From Pigmentiphaga daeguensis (GTDB lineage Bacteria; Pseudomonadota; Gammaproteobacteria; Burkholderiales; Burkholderiaceae_B), in contig NZ_BAAAEN010000003.1 of NCBI RefSeq assembly GCF_039523035.1, forward strand, positions 248,001 to 312,000: a stretch of 64,000 nucleotides of DNA, read 5' to 3'. The notes beneath the pieces are model-generated. The model worked only from the letters and a program-made list of their open reading frames with translations, was not told the origin of the DNA and did no database searches. A program made the translations under genes and the position numbers. Below, one piece after another: positions 35,584 through 43,979 of the stretch. Each line of letters begins with the position of its first letter. Within the stretch, counting starts at the first letter, position 1.

Positions 35584-38529
35584 ATGCAGCCCCCTTCGGC
35601 GGAACCCTCTACCCGCATAGCCTGGGTTACAGCCAAGATCGACTGGTTCTTAAGCAACTTCTCGTACTACCTCGTACCGGCCGCGATCTTCGTCTTCTCG
35701 CTGGTGGCGCTCACGCTGGAACACAGCATCTACGACACCAACGACAATCGCACCCTGCCCTTCGCGGTGGTCGCCGACAAGAACGGCCAGACCCCTTCCG
35801 AAGCGCTGGCCGCCCTTGCGTCCGCGCCCGCGGTCCGGTTCCACGACACCCGCCTGGCCGAGACGCCGTTCTGGTTCCGCTTCACCGTTCCCCCTTCGAA
35901 CACGCCGCAAAGCGTCGAGCTCCCCTCTCGCCATGCGCAGGAAATCTCGTGCTGGAACGCCGCCGGGCTGGCCCCCGTGGGCGCGGCCACGCGCAGCGGC
36001 ACGTCGGGCATCCTGCAATCGGTGAAGTCCGGTTTCGCGCTGGACCTGGGCGTGCACGCCCAACCCCGCGACCTGCTGTGCCGCGCCCACTTCTCGGGCC
36101 CCGCCCGCATCACCGTCGAGGCCTGGCCGGAATCCGAGCTGGCCCTGTCGCATCTCGCCTACCACCACGCCACCGGCGTGCTCGAGGGCGGGCTGCTGAC
36201 CCTGGCCGTCCTGACGCTGATGACGGCGCTGATCAACCGCGATGCGCGCTACCTCTTGTTCGCGATCTGGCTGGTCGGCAACCTGCGCCTGGGCGGCATC
36301 ACCATGGGGTTCGACACCCAATGGCTGGAGCGCGCCATCCCCAACGAATGGATGGCGATGACCCGCAAGCTGACCATTGCCGCCTACTACATCGTCACCT
36401 ACACGCTGTTCGCCCAGTTCATGCGCACCGAGCTCAGCCGCGTGGGCTATGCCTGGCTGCTGCGCGCCGGCGCGCGCGCCGGCCTGGTGCTGCTGGTCCT
36501 GGCCCTCTTCCTGAGCTTCGCCGCCTTCCTCCCCGCCATGTGGGTGGTGGCCTCGTTCGGCATCTTCGTCGTCATCTTCTTCCTCGCCCGCATCGTCATC
36601 GTCACGCGTTCGCGCATCGCGCTCTGGTACGCCGCGGCGCTGGGCATTGTGCTGTTCTCCACCTTCTCCGAGGTCATCGCCGCGGCGTTCGACTTCAAGG
36701 CCCTGGTCGGCGCCCTCAACAGCGTCACCGCCGCCCTGGCGTCCAGCCTGGTGGCCGCGTTCGCGTTCGCCGAGCAGATACGCGTGGAACGGGTCGAGCG
36801 CGAACATGCCGAGGCCGAACTGCAACGCGCCTATGAAGTCACGCCCGTGGGGCTGTTCACGCTGGAACCCGATGGACGCTTCGTGCGCGCCAATACCGCC
36901 ATGCAGGAGAAGCTCGGCCTGGAAGGCCGGCCGCTGCACGAATTGCGCTGGCAGAACTACTTCGAGCCGGGCGCGCTGGCCCGGCTCAAGGAGATCGCCG
37001 ACCGCGGCGGCGAGGCCGAAATCCAGGCCCAGCCCATAGGCGGCATGGAGCCGCGCTGGTACCTGGCCAAGGCCACGCTGGCCCACACCCGCATCGAGGG
37101 CTCGCTGCAGGACATCACCGAACGGCGCAAGGCCACGGAACGGCTGCGCTTCCTGGCCAACAACGACACCCTGACCGGCGCGCTGAACCGCCGCGGCATC
37201 GAACACATCCTCGAAACCTCGCTGAAGCACTTCGATCCGGCCCATCCCATCGCCCTGGCCTACCTGGACCTGGACCGCTTCAAGCTGATCAACGACCTGT
37301 ACGGCCACCAGACCGGCGACGAAGTCCTCAAGCAGGTCTGCCAGCGGGTCAAGTGGTCGCTGGGAGACCACCACCACATCGGGCGCATCGGCGGGGACGA
37401 GTTCATCCTCGTACTGCGCGACACCGCCATGCTGCCGGCCACCGACCTGTGCCGCCGCATCATCAGCGACATCTGCGACATGCCCTTCCAGTTGCGCCGG
37501 CGTTCGTTCCAGGTCAAGGTATCCATCGGGCTGATCGAGATCACGCCCGAGATGCGCGTCCAGGATGCCGTCTCGGCGGCCGACCGCGCCTGCCGCGAAG
37601 CCAAGAAGGGCAAGCACGGCCACCTGGTCATCTACAAGGAAAACGCGCCGGCCTTCCAGGAACGCGCCGAAGAGCTGCGGCTGATCGAGGAACTCGGCAG
37701 CACCTTCACGCCCACCGGCCTGTCGCTGGTCATGCAGCCCATCATGTCGCTGCGCGCGCCCGAGGCCTCGCTGGATTTCGAAGTGCTGATCCGCATGCAG
37801 GACTCGTCCGGCGCGATGGTGCCGGCCGGCAAGATCATCGCGGCGGCCGAGGCCAACGGCACCATCGGTGAACTGGACAAGTGGGTGCTGACCTCGACGC
37901 TGGTGTGGCTGACCGAGAACCTGCCGCGCCTGCCCAACACGCGCTTCGTCTGCGTCAACCTGAGCGGCGCGTCGCTGAACGACGAGGCTTTCATCGAGGA
38001 CACCTTCCGCATCCTCTCGCGCTTCGGACCGGTGGTGAAGTACCTGTGCATGGAGATCACCGAAAGCGTGGCCCTGCACGACATCGCCAACTCCCGCCGC
38101 TTCATCGACCGGCTCAAGTCCTGCGGCGCCAAGATCGCGCTCGACGACTTCGGCGCGGGCTACACCTCGTTCTCGTACCTGAAGGAGTTCGCCGCCGACG
38201 CGCTCAAGATCGATGGCGGTTTCATCAAGCGCATGCACGAGCATCCGGCCAACTATGCCATCGTCGAGGCCATCGTCGAGCTGGCGCGCAACCTCGGCAT
38301 GCGCAGCATCGCCGAATGGGTGGAGGACTATGCCACGGTGGAAGCGCTGGCGGAGCTGGGGGTAGACTATGTACAGGGCTGGGCCATCGCCAAGCCCATG
38401 GCGCCCGAGGACATCCTGCGCGCCAGCTCTGCCGCGAGCTTCATCACCGACGAACAGGTCCGGGCCTTCATCGCCGGCGGTTCCCAGCCGGGGCTGCCGG
38501 ACGGCATGTCCGCCTGGGGCCCGCATTGA
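35584..38529 (+). CDS. Membrane-bound GGDEF-EAL protein with 7TMR-DISM-type sensor and PAS domain
   Basis: A 981-residue inner-membrane protein. One TM helix (about 15-40) leads into a periplasmic domain (about 45-185), then seven hydrophobic segments (about 195-400), the layout of 7TMR-DISM receptors. A PAS domain (about 415-510) precedes GGDEF, intact as GRIGGDEFILVL (cyclase plausible). The inhibitory-site Arg is missing, as the expected RxxD reads SLGD. The EAL domain keeps NLSG, MEITES, DDFGAGYTS and the late AEWVED, but its signature reads EVL. It may make and break c-di-GMP; net activity cannot be told. It probably forms an operon with the FeeM-like gene. Confidence 0.9.
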   Translation: MQPPSAEPSTRIAWVTAKIDWFLSNFSYYLVPAAIFVFSLVALTLEHSIYDTNDNRTLPFAVVADKNGQTPSEALAALASAPAVRFHDTRLAETPFWFRFTVPPSNTPQSVELPSRHAQEISCWNAAGLAPVGAATRSGTSGILQSVKSGFALDLGVHAQPRDLLCRAHFSGPARITVEAWPESELALSHLAYHHATGVLEGGLLTLAVLTLMTALINRDARYLLFAIWLVGNLRLGGITMGFDTQWLERAIPNEWMAMTRKLTIAAYYIVTYTLFAQFMRTELSRVGYAWLLRAGARAGLVLLVLALFLSFAAFLPAMWVVASFGIFVVIFFLARIVIVTRSRIALWYAAALGIVLFSTFSEVIAAAFDFKALVGALNSVTAALASSLVAAFAFAEQIRVERVEREHAEAELQRAYEVTPVGLFTLEPDGRFVRANTAMQEKLGLEGRPLHELRWQNYFEPGALARLKEIADRGGEAEIQAQPIGGMEPRWYLAKATLAHTRIEGSLQDITERRKATERLRFLANNDTLTGALNRRGIEHILETSLKHFDPAHPIALAYLDLDRFKLINDLYGHQTGDEVLKQVCQRVKWSLGDHHHIGRIGGDEFILVLRDTAMLPATDLCRRIISDICDMPFQLRRRSFQVKVSIGLIEITPEMRVQDAVSAADRACREAKKGKHGHLVIYKENAPAFQERAEELRLIEELGSTFTPTGLSLVMQPIMSLRAPEASLDFEVLIRMQDSSGAMVPAGKIIAAAEANGTIGELDKWVLTSTLVWLTENLPRLPNTRFVCVNLSGASLNDEAFIEDTFRILSRFGPVVKYLCMEITESVALHDIANSRRFIDRLKSCGAKIALDDFGAGYTSFSYLKEFAADALKIDGGFIKRMHEHPANYAIVEAIVELARNLGMRSIAEWVEDYATVEALAELGVDYVQGWAIAKPMAPEDILRASSAASFITDEQVRAFIAGGSQPGLPDGMSAWGPH

Positions 38530-38546
38530 CGCGGACAGGAAACCGT

Positions 38547-38702
38547 ATGTTCCGACTCTTGCTCAACTCGACCTGGCCGCTGCTGGCGGCCTTCTGCGTG
38601 GCCTGCACGCCCGCGCCGCGATCCCCGTCCGATTCCGCCCAAGGCGGCAGCGGCATCAGCGTCTATGGCACCATAGACGCGGGCGTGGTCGTCAACCGCT
38701 AG
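38547..38702 (+). CDS. 51-residue exported mini-protein with a porin-like C-terminus
   Basis: It starts 17 bases after the GGDEF-EAL stop and carries a hydrophobic signal sequence (NSTWPLLAAFCVACT); a lipid-attachment Cys within VAC is possible, although the -3 residue is not the usual Leu. After a Pro/Ser/Gly linker it ends GISVYGTIDAGVVVNR, which looks like the first beta-strand of Gram-negative general porins (xxVTLYGxxDAGV). No porin body follows before the stop. It may be a remnant of a porin gene or a genuine small lipoprotein. No close family is known to me. Confidence 0.55.
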   Translation: MFRLLLNSTWPLLAAFCVACTPAPRSPSDSAQGGSGISVYGTIDAGVVVNR

Positions 38703-38710
38703 AACCGTTC

Positions 38711-39644
38711 CTAGGCCCGCCGGGCCGGCGCCAGCGCGGCATCGTCGCGCCCGATGTGGTGCGCGGCCCGGTGCAGGTGGGTGATCAGGTGCCGCATCAG
38801 CGGCGAGGGCAGCGAATCGCTGCGCAGCATGGCGCCCACCGTCAGGTCGTAGCCCTTCTCTTCCACGTCGATCACCGACATGAACTGGGACGCCAGCGGC
38901 TGCATGGCGATCTGGCGCGGCATCAGGCCCACATAGTCGCCCGCCGCCAGCAAGGACAGCAGCGCCAGGGTCGAATTGGCCACCGCGGCCACCGCCGGCG
39001 GTTCCAGCCCGTGCTGCTCGAACAAGGGCCGGGCATAGCCCGATTCCCCGTCGGCACCGGTGAACACCCAGCGGGCGCCCTGCAGATCGGCCAGCGTGCG
39101 CGCCTTCAGCCACGGGCTGCCCCGGCGCGCGGTGGGTACCATGGTCGTGCGGATCAGCGGCTCGATATGGAAACTCGCCCGCCGACAGGTCTTCCGGTAT
39201 CCCCCCCAGGGTCACGTCCACCTCGTGGGCCCGCAGTTTCTGCAATTGCGCGACATAGAGCTCTTCGCTCACGCGCAGCCGGATGCCGGGGAATTCCTGG
39301 CCGAAGGTCCTCAGCGCCTCGGGCACCAGCAACATGACCGCCACCGGCACCGCGCCCAGGTGCAGCTCGCCCACCATGGAGCCGGACATCTGCCGGATCT
39401 CGTCCACCGCCAGGTTCAGTTCGCGGCGTGCCTTGACCGAGCGTTCGTACAGGACGCGGCCCTGGGCCGTGGGCACGACGCCGCGCGAGGTCCGCTGCAA
39501 CAGCGTCACGCCCAGTTCGAGCTCCAGTTCCCTGACCATCTTGGTCAATGCCGGCTGCGACGTGCCCACCCGCCTCGCCGCTCCGCGCAGACTGCCTTCT
39601 TCCACCGCCGCGACCAGCGCGTTCAGGGTCGTGAGCTTCACCAA
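38711..39644 (-). pseudogene. LysR-family regulator gene with a single-base frameshift
   Basis: From ATG 39644 the first ~155 residues are a normal LysR N-terminus (helix-turn-helix GSLRGAARRVGTSQPALTKM, then the start of the effector domain, ending GGIPEDLSAGEF). The remaining effector domain (IEPLIRTTMVPTARR on to ALAPARRA) is in another frame. The switch lies near 39170-39182, where GAGTTTCCATATCG would read in frame (GEFHIEPL) with one T less. The repaired protein would have about 310 residues, normal for the family. The result could be inactivation or a base-call error. It is convergent with the mini-protein and about 110 bases downstream of the esterase on the same strand. Confidence 0.85.
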
Positions 39645-39753
39645 ATCTCCCTATGGCGATCCGCCGTGCAGGCCACGGGACATGCAGGCGGCTTGCCGGT
39701 ATTTTGCACCCGGAGGCCGCCGCCCTTCCAGTGCGCGAGCGGCCGGCTCGCCG

Positions 39754-40740
39754 CTACGGGGTCTGCCCGGGAAACAAGCTCTTCAGGAAGCGCAGTACCG
39801 GCGCGCTCAGCGACTCGTCGCCGGTGTTCACCGAATAGACCTGGCTCAGGTGGTTGTGCCCCCGCACGACATTGAGTTCCGGCGCGAAGCCGTGCCGGGT
39901 CACCAGCCGGGCGAACAGTTCGCCGGCCTGCACCTGCATCTGCATGGGGTCCATCTCGGCGTAGCTGATCAGCACCGGAAAGGGCGCCGCGTCGACCAGG
40001 TCCACGGTCGACATGGCACCCCATTGCGCGCGGTCCGGCCCGAAGTACGCCTCGTTGCGGGGATCCGGCGTCGGGATGCCGAACTGGCGCCGCGCCATTC
40101 CCTCCAGCCGTGCATCGTAGACGCCCGAGATGAACACCGCGCCGGCGATTCTGAGTCCTTCGGCGGGATGGAACCGCCGGACCAGCGTCGCAGCCGCGGC
40201 ATGGGCCGCCCCCGCCGACTCCCCCATCAGCACGATGCGTTCGGGGTCGCCGCCGAGCCCGGCCGCGTGGGTCCTGGCCCAGGCCAGTACGGACGAGATG
40301 TCCTGGGCGCCGGCCGGCCACCGGTGGGCGGGCCCGAGCCGGTAGTTGGGCACCACGACCACGTAGCCCTGGCGCGCATAGAAATAGCCCTGGTTGGCGC
40401 TGTCCGACTTGTCGCCCCGGACGAAGCCGCCGCCGTGGACGAACACCAGGACGGGCCGGCGCGAGGCGGCCTCGGCCGGCGCGTAGACGTCCAGCCTGTG
40501 CCGCTCGTCCGGGCCGTAGGGAAGACCGGCCTCGACCTTGACCCCATCGCGCGGTTGCGCGGCCAGCAGCGGCTGGTACAGCCCCTTGGTCGCCGGCACG
40601 TCGATGACCGGCCCCATCTGCCGCAACCTGGCCTGCAATTCGGGCGGCACGCCCCCCTCCGCCGCCAGGACCGGTCCCGCGCCCAGCGGCAGCATGCCGC
40701 AAGCCACCGCGCACCACCAGCGTTGCCAGAAACGATTCAT
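39754..40740 (-). CDS. Exported alpha/beta-hydrolase (BD-FAE/carboxylesterase type)
   Basis: A 328-residue hydrolase with signal peptide MNRFWQRWWCAVACGMLPLG cleaved near VLAA-E. The oxyanion hole is VFVHGGGFVRG (about 102-112), the nucleophile elbow GESAGAAHA (about 175-183), and an Asp in SYAEMDP and His in RGHNHLS complete the triad. It should cleave esters in the periplasm. Its start overlaps the amidohydrolase stop (ATGA), making it the last gene of a five-gene operon of mostly exported hydrolases. Confidence 0.9.
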   Translation of the reverse strand: MNRFWQRWWCAVACGMLPLGAGPVLAAEGGVPPELQARLRQMGPVIDVPATKGLYQPLLAAQPRDGVKVEAGLPYGPDERHRLDVYAPAEAASRRPVLVFVHGGGFVRGDKSDSANQGYFYARQGYVVVVPNYRLGPAHRWPAGAQDISSVLAWARTHAAGLGGDPERIVLMGESAGAAHAAAATLVRRFHPAEGLRIAGAVFISGVYDARLEGMARRQFGIPTPDPRNEAYFGPDRAQWGAMSTVDLVDAAPFPVLISYAEMDPMQMQVQAGELFARLVTRHGFAPELNVVRGHNHLSQVYSVNTGDESLSAPVLRFLKSLFPGQTP

Positions 40741-41972
40741 TGCCGTCCCTCCGGGGATTTGTGGAACCGGCCATCCTTCATGATCGCGGACAGCCGGGAC
40801 TTGTCCTGCAGGATCGCCACATCCTGGCACGGATCGCCGTCGACCAGCAACAGGTCGGCCAGGAAGCCCTTGCGCACCATCCCCAGTTCGCCGTCCAGGC
40901 CCATGATCTGCCCGCCAAGCATGGTCGCCGCCGACAACGCTTCGGCGGGGGTATAGCCCAGGTGGCGCACGAACAGCTCCAGGTCGCGCGCGTTGCGTCC
41001 ATTGGGATTGAAGGGGAAACCGTAGTCGCCTCCCGGCAGCACCCGCACGCCGCGCCGCCGCAACTCCGGCACCAGCCGTCGCTGGCGCTCCAGCACGATG
41101 GCGGCATCCTCCTTCATGTGGCGCATGTCGAAATGCGGCGGCGGCACGGCATCCAGTGTCGCCTGCACGATGCCCAGCGTGGGCGCGACGAATATCTCGT
41201 CCTTGCGCGCCTCCATCATGTCCAGCGCCTCCTCGTCCGCGTAGGTGCAGTGGTACAGCACGCGAAAGCCATGGCGCAGGCCCATCTTCACCGCCTCGGC
41301 GGCGTGCGCGTGGGCGGTCAGCCAGACGTCCGACTCGCGTGCCTGCTCGCCCGCCGCCCGCGCCTCGTCCTCGGTGTAGAGCAGCTCCATGGAGGCGCCG
41401 GGCTTGAGCGCGCTTTCCCCCGACAACAGGAACTTGAGCGATTTCGCGCCCAGCGCCGCGCAGCCCTTCACGAAGGCACGGACCGCCTCGGGCCCTCGCC
41501 CGTGTTCGTCCACCTTGCCCGGGTCCATCATCGCCGACTCGATGGGCGGCTCGCGCTCGACCGAGGAAGGAACCAGGCGCGGCCCCGGCATGCCCCCCGC
41601 GTCGATGGCCGCCTTGAGCGTGATTTCCACGGTCCTGTCCAACGCCCCCGCCGAATAGGCGCTGGTAAAGCCATGATCGAGCAGGATGCGGGCATTGCGC
41701 GCGGTATTGAGCACGAGGTCCTGTTCCGGCAGGGACATGCCGGGCACGAAGCGCTCCACCGACGTGGGCCAGGACAGATGGGCGTGGGCCTCGACCAGGC
41801 CCGGCATCAGCACGCCGCCGCGGCCGTCGACGATGCGGGCGCCTTCGCGCGGCACCGCCGCCTCGCGCGCCACCTGGACGATGCGCTCGCCCTCGACCCG
41901 GACCTCGGCCGGGAATGGCGGCGTACCCGAGCCATCGAAGACACGGACGCCGGTGAATACGGTTGCACTCAT
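40737..41972 (-). CDS. Metal-dependent amidohydrolase
   Basis: A 411-residue TIM-barrel amidohydrolase, unlike its neighbours lacking a signal peptide. The first metal site is the HxH of GLVEAHAHLS (about 60), further ligands are His in AHAHAAEAVK and YHCTYAD, and the catalytic Asp is in LPGGDYGFP. This resembles imidazolonepropionase/Xaa-Pro-dipeptidase-like hydrolases of the large COG1228 group. It would hydrolyse a cyclic amide or peptide-like bond after uptake. It is coupled to the esterase gene downstream and lies 16 bases after the MBL-fold gene. Confidence 0.9.
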   Translation of the reverse strand: MSATVFTGVRVFDGSGTPPFPAEVRVEGERIVQVAREAAVPREGARIVDGRGGVLMPGLVEAHAHLSWPTSVERFVPGMSLPEQDLVLNTARNARILLDHGFTSAYSAGALDRTVEITLKAAIDAGGMPGPRLVPSSVEREPPIESAMMDPGKVDEHGRGPEAVRAFVKGCAALGAKSLKFLLSGESALKPGASMELLYTEDEARAAGEQARESDVWLTAHAHAAEAVKMGLRHGFRVLYHCTYADEEALDMMEARKDEIFVAPTLGIVQATLDAVPPPHFDMRHMKEDAAIVLERQRRLVPELRRRGVRVLPGGDYGFPFNPNGRNARDLELFVRHLGYTPAEALSAATMLGGQIMGLDGELGMVRKGFLADLLLVDGDPCQDVAILQDKSRLSAIMKDGRFHKSPEGRQ

Positions 41973-41988
41973 GGAGATCTCTCTTTTC

Positions 41989-42972
41989 TCAGAATCGTTG
42001 CAGGTCGCTGGCGATGCGCACCGGCCCCATGAAGGCCGGCTGAATGCCGCGGACATAGCCGGACAGGTCGCGCTCCCCATCCTCGCCCGGGGCCAGGTGC
42101 GTGAGCACGACTTCCTTGACCCCCGCCGCCGTGGCCAGCTTGCCGATCTCGACGGGCGTCAGGTGGTTCTGCTCCATGTGCCTGATCATGGAAGGCAGCA
42201 TCGCCGGTTTCAGGTCCGGGGCGCGCTTGAGAATTCCGACCATGCTGTCCAGGTTGATCACTTCGCTCACCAGTACGTCTGCCCCCCGCGCCAGGCGCTC
42301 CACGTTCTTGGACGGGCCGGTATCGCCCGTGAAGACATAGACCCGTCCGGGCGTCTCGATGCGGAAGGCATACGACCGCGAGAACGCCGCCTGCGGACTG
42401 CCTGGCGGGAAGTGATAGTGCGTGTTCGTCACGGCCAGCACGCGGAGGTTGGCGTCGCGATAGATCTCGGCCGGCTCGTCCATCTCGGCGTCCAGGTCCG
42501 CCGCCTTGACCGTCGAAGCCAGCGGCGGCTTGCCGCCGGGGCCGCCGCCTATGGGCGCCAGTTCCACCGTACGGGCGGCGGCGACCAGGTCGGCCACCAT
42601 GCGCGCGGTGCCCGGCGGCCCGATCACCGGCAACGGCTGGTAGCTGTTGAACATCCAGCGGCTGGCGAGGATCTGGCCCAGGTCGGCGTTGTGATCGATA
42701 TGGTGGTGGGAAACGAAAACGGCCTTGACCTTGTGCATGGACAGCCCCGCCGCCACCATCTGGCGCTCGGTGCCCGCCCCCACGTCGAACAGATAGACGC
42801 TGTCGCCCACCACCACCGCATTCGCCGGTTCCGCGCGTTCACGCCGGATGACCGGACCTCCGCCCGTCCCCAGCGTCACGAATGCAGCCGCCGGCGCGAC
42901 ATCCGCGGCCAGGACGGCGGGAGGCACGGCCGCGGTCACCATCGCGGCGGCCATCATCCAGAGAATCTTCAT
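41989..42972 (-). CDS. Exported MBL-fold metallo-hydrolase (first tandem copy)
   Basis: A 327-residue protein; ATG 42972 was preferred to one four codons earlier because GGAGAAAGGG then spaces well. The signal peptide (MKILWMMAAAMVTAAVPPA) ends at VLAA-D. The zinc motif is VSHHHIDHNADLG (about 92-104), with later ligands His in NTHYHF, Asp in FTGDTGPS and His in LTHLAPG: a two-zinc site. It shares layout with the next gene upstream, including the N-terminal LGTGGGPVI and C-terminal ASDLQRF, so the two look like a tandem duplication. The substrate is unknown; lactone, ester and cyclic phosphodiester hydrolysis are all possible. Confidence 0.9.
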   Translation of the reverse strand: MKILWMMAAAMVTAAVPPAVLAADVAPAAAFVTLGTGGGPVIRRERAEPANAVVVGDSVYLFDVGAGTERQMVAAGLSMHKVKAVFVSHHHIDHNADLGQILASRWMFNSYQPLPVIGPPGTARMVADLVAAARTVELAPIGGGPGGKPPLASTVKAADLDAEMDEPAEIYRDANLRVLAVTNTHYHFPPGSPQAAFSRSYAFRIETPGRVYVFTGDTGPSKNVERLARGADVLVSEVINLDSMVGILKRAPDLKPAMLPSMIRHMEQNHLTPVEIGKLATAAGVKEVVLTHLAPGEDGERDLSGYVRGIQPAFMGPVRIASDLQRF

Positions 42973-42986
42973 CCCTTTCTCCATGT

Positions 42987-43958
42987 TCAGAAACGATCCA
43001 GATCGCGCGCCACGAAGACGTCGCCGCCGAAGGTCGTCCGGGCACCGGCCGCCAGCGCCGGCGCGGACTGCTGGAACGCCGCGGCGATGCCCAGGTGCGT
43101 GAAGACCAGGCGCCGCGCGCCCGCCTCGGCCGCGATGGCGCCGGCCTGCGCCGGTGTCAGGTGATGCTTCTTCAGGTGGTCGATCAAGGCGGGCCGCACC
43201 TGCGGCGGCATGGGCGAAGCCGGGCCGTTGAGGTTGGCGACGATGCCGTCCAGGTCGATGACCTCGCTCACCATCAGCTCTACCCCCTTGAACAGCCGAG
43301 CGACCGCGGCGCTCTCGCCGGTATCCCCCGTGTAGCCGATGCCCTGCCCATCCAGGTCGAAGCGCAGCGACAGCGACTCGGTGCCTATCCTGGCCACCGG
43401 GCCGTCGAAATGGGAATTGCGCGCCGCGCGCACGCCCTCCACGTCCACGTCACTGCCGTCCTTCAGAATCACCACCCTGACGGTATCGGCCGGCGTACGC
43501 GCGCCCCGGCCGCCGCCCACATCCTCGGCGCTGACGAGGTGGGACGGCTGCAAGGAGCGCAGGATGCCGTCGACCACTTCATCCGTGCCCGGCGGACCGT
43601 AGATGGTCAGCGTTCCCGGCGCCACCTGCATCCAGCGCAGGCCGATCACGCCTTGCAGGCCGCCGACGTGGTCCTGATGCAGATGGCTGATGAATACCGC
43701 CCCCACCCGGGAGGGCTGGTAGCCCGCGGCGGCCAGGCGCTCCAGCGCGCCATCTCCGCAATCGACCAGCCAGACCCGCTGGCCGGCGGTCAGCAGATTG
43801 GCGGGCTGCGAACGGTCGGCGTGGATGATGGGGCCGCCCGCCGTGCCCAGGGTCGTCCAGGCCATGGGCCGCTCCGCCCGCGCATCGGCGGCAGCCGCCC
43901 ATTGCGGCGCGCCGCTGGCCAATGCGGCGGCCAGCAAGAACACAAAGGGAAATTTCAT
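42987..43958 (-). CDS. Exported MBL-fold metallo-hydrolase (second tandem copy)
   Basis: A 323-residue paralogue of the protein encoded at 41989-42972: signal peptide to WAAAAD, LGTAGGPIIHADR, the zinc motif ISHLHQDHVGGLQG, ARNSHFDGPV, YTGDTGES, FTHLG and the matching C-terminus VARDLDRF. Both copies have a complete metal site, so they may act on different substrates or on successive bonds. The intergenic gap to the next copy is only 14 bases. The gene upstream is the porin-MFS chimera. Confidence 0.9.
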   Translation of the reverse strand: MKFPFVFLLAAALASGAPQWAAAADARAERPMAWTTLGTAGGPIIHADRSQPANLLTAGQRVWLVDCGDGALERLAAAGYQPSRVGAVFISHLHQDHVGGLQGVIGLRWMQVAPGTLTIYGPPGTDEVVDGILRSLQPSHLVSAEDVGGGRGARTPADTVRVVILKDGSDVDVEGVRAARNSHFDGPVARIGTESLSLRFDLDGQGIGYTGDTGESAAVARLFKGVELMVSEVIDLDGIVANLNGPASPMPPQVRPALIDHLKKHHLTPAQAGAIAAEAGARRLVFTHLGIAAAFQQSAPALAAGARTTFGGDVFVARDLDRF

Positions 43959-43979
43959 GGGTGTCTCCGTAGGAAATGT

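Noticed and set aside
35650..38526. 958-codon minus-strand frame antisense to the GGDEF-EAL gene
   Set aside because: It is a shadow of the high-GC coding strand: no motifs and a low-complexity composition, while the plus strand carries a complete multidomain protein.
38399..38546. Porin-like fragment as part of a longer porin gene
   Set aside because: The mini-gene starts after the GGDEF-EAL stop and ends at a stop codon before the LysR gene; no further porin sequence occurs in any frame nearby.
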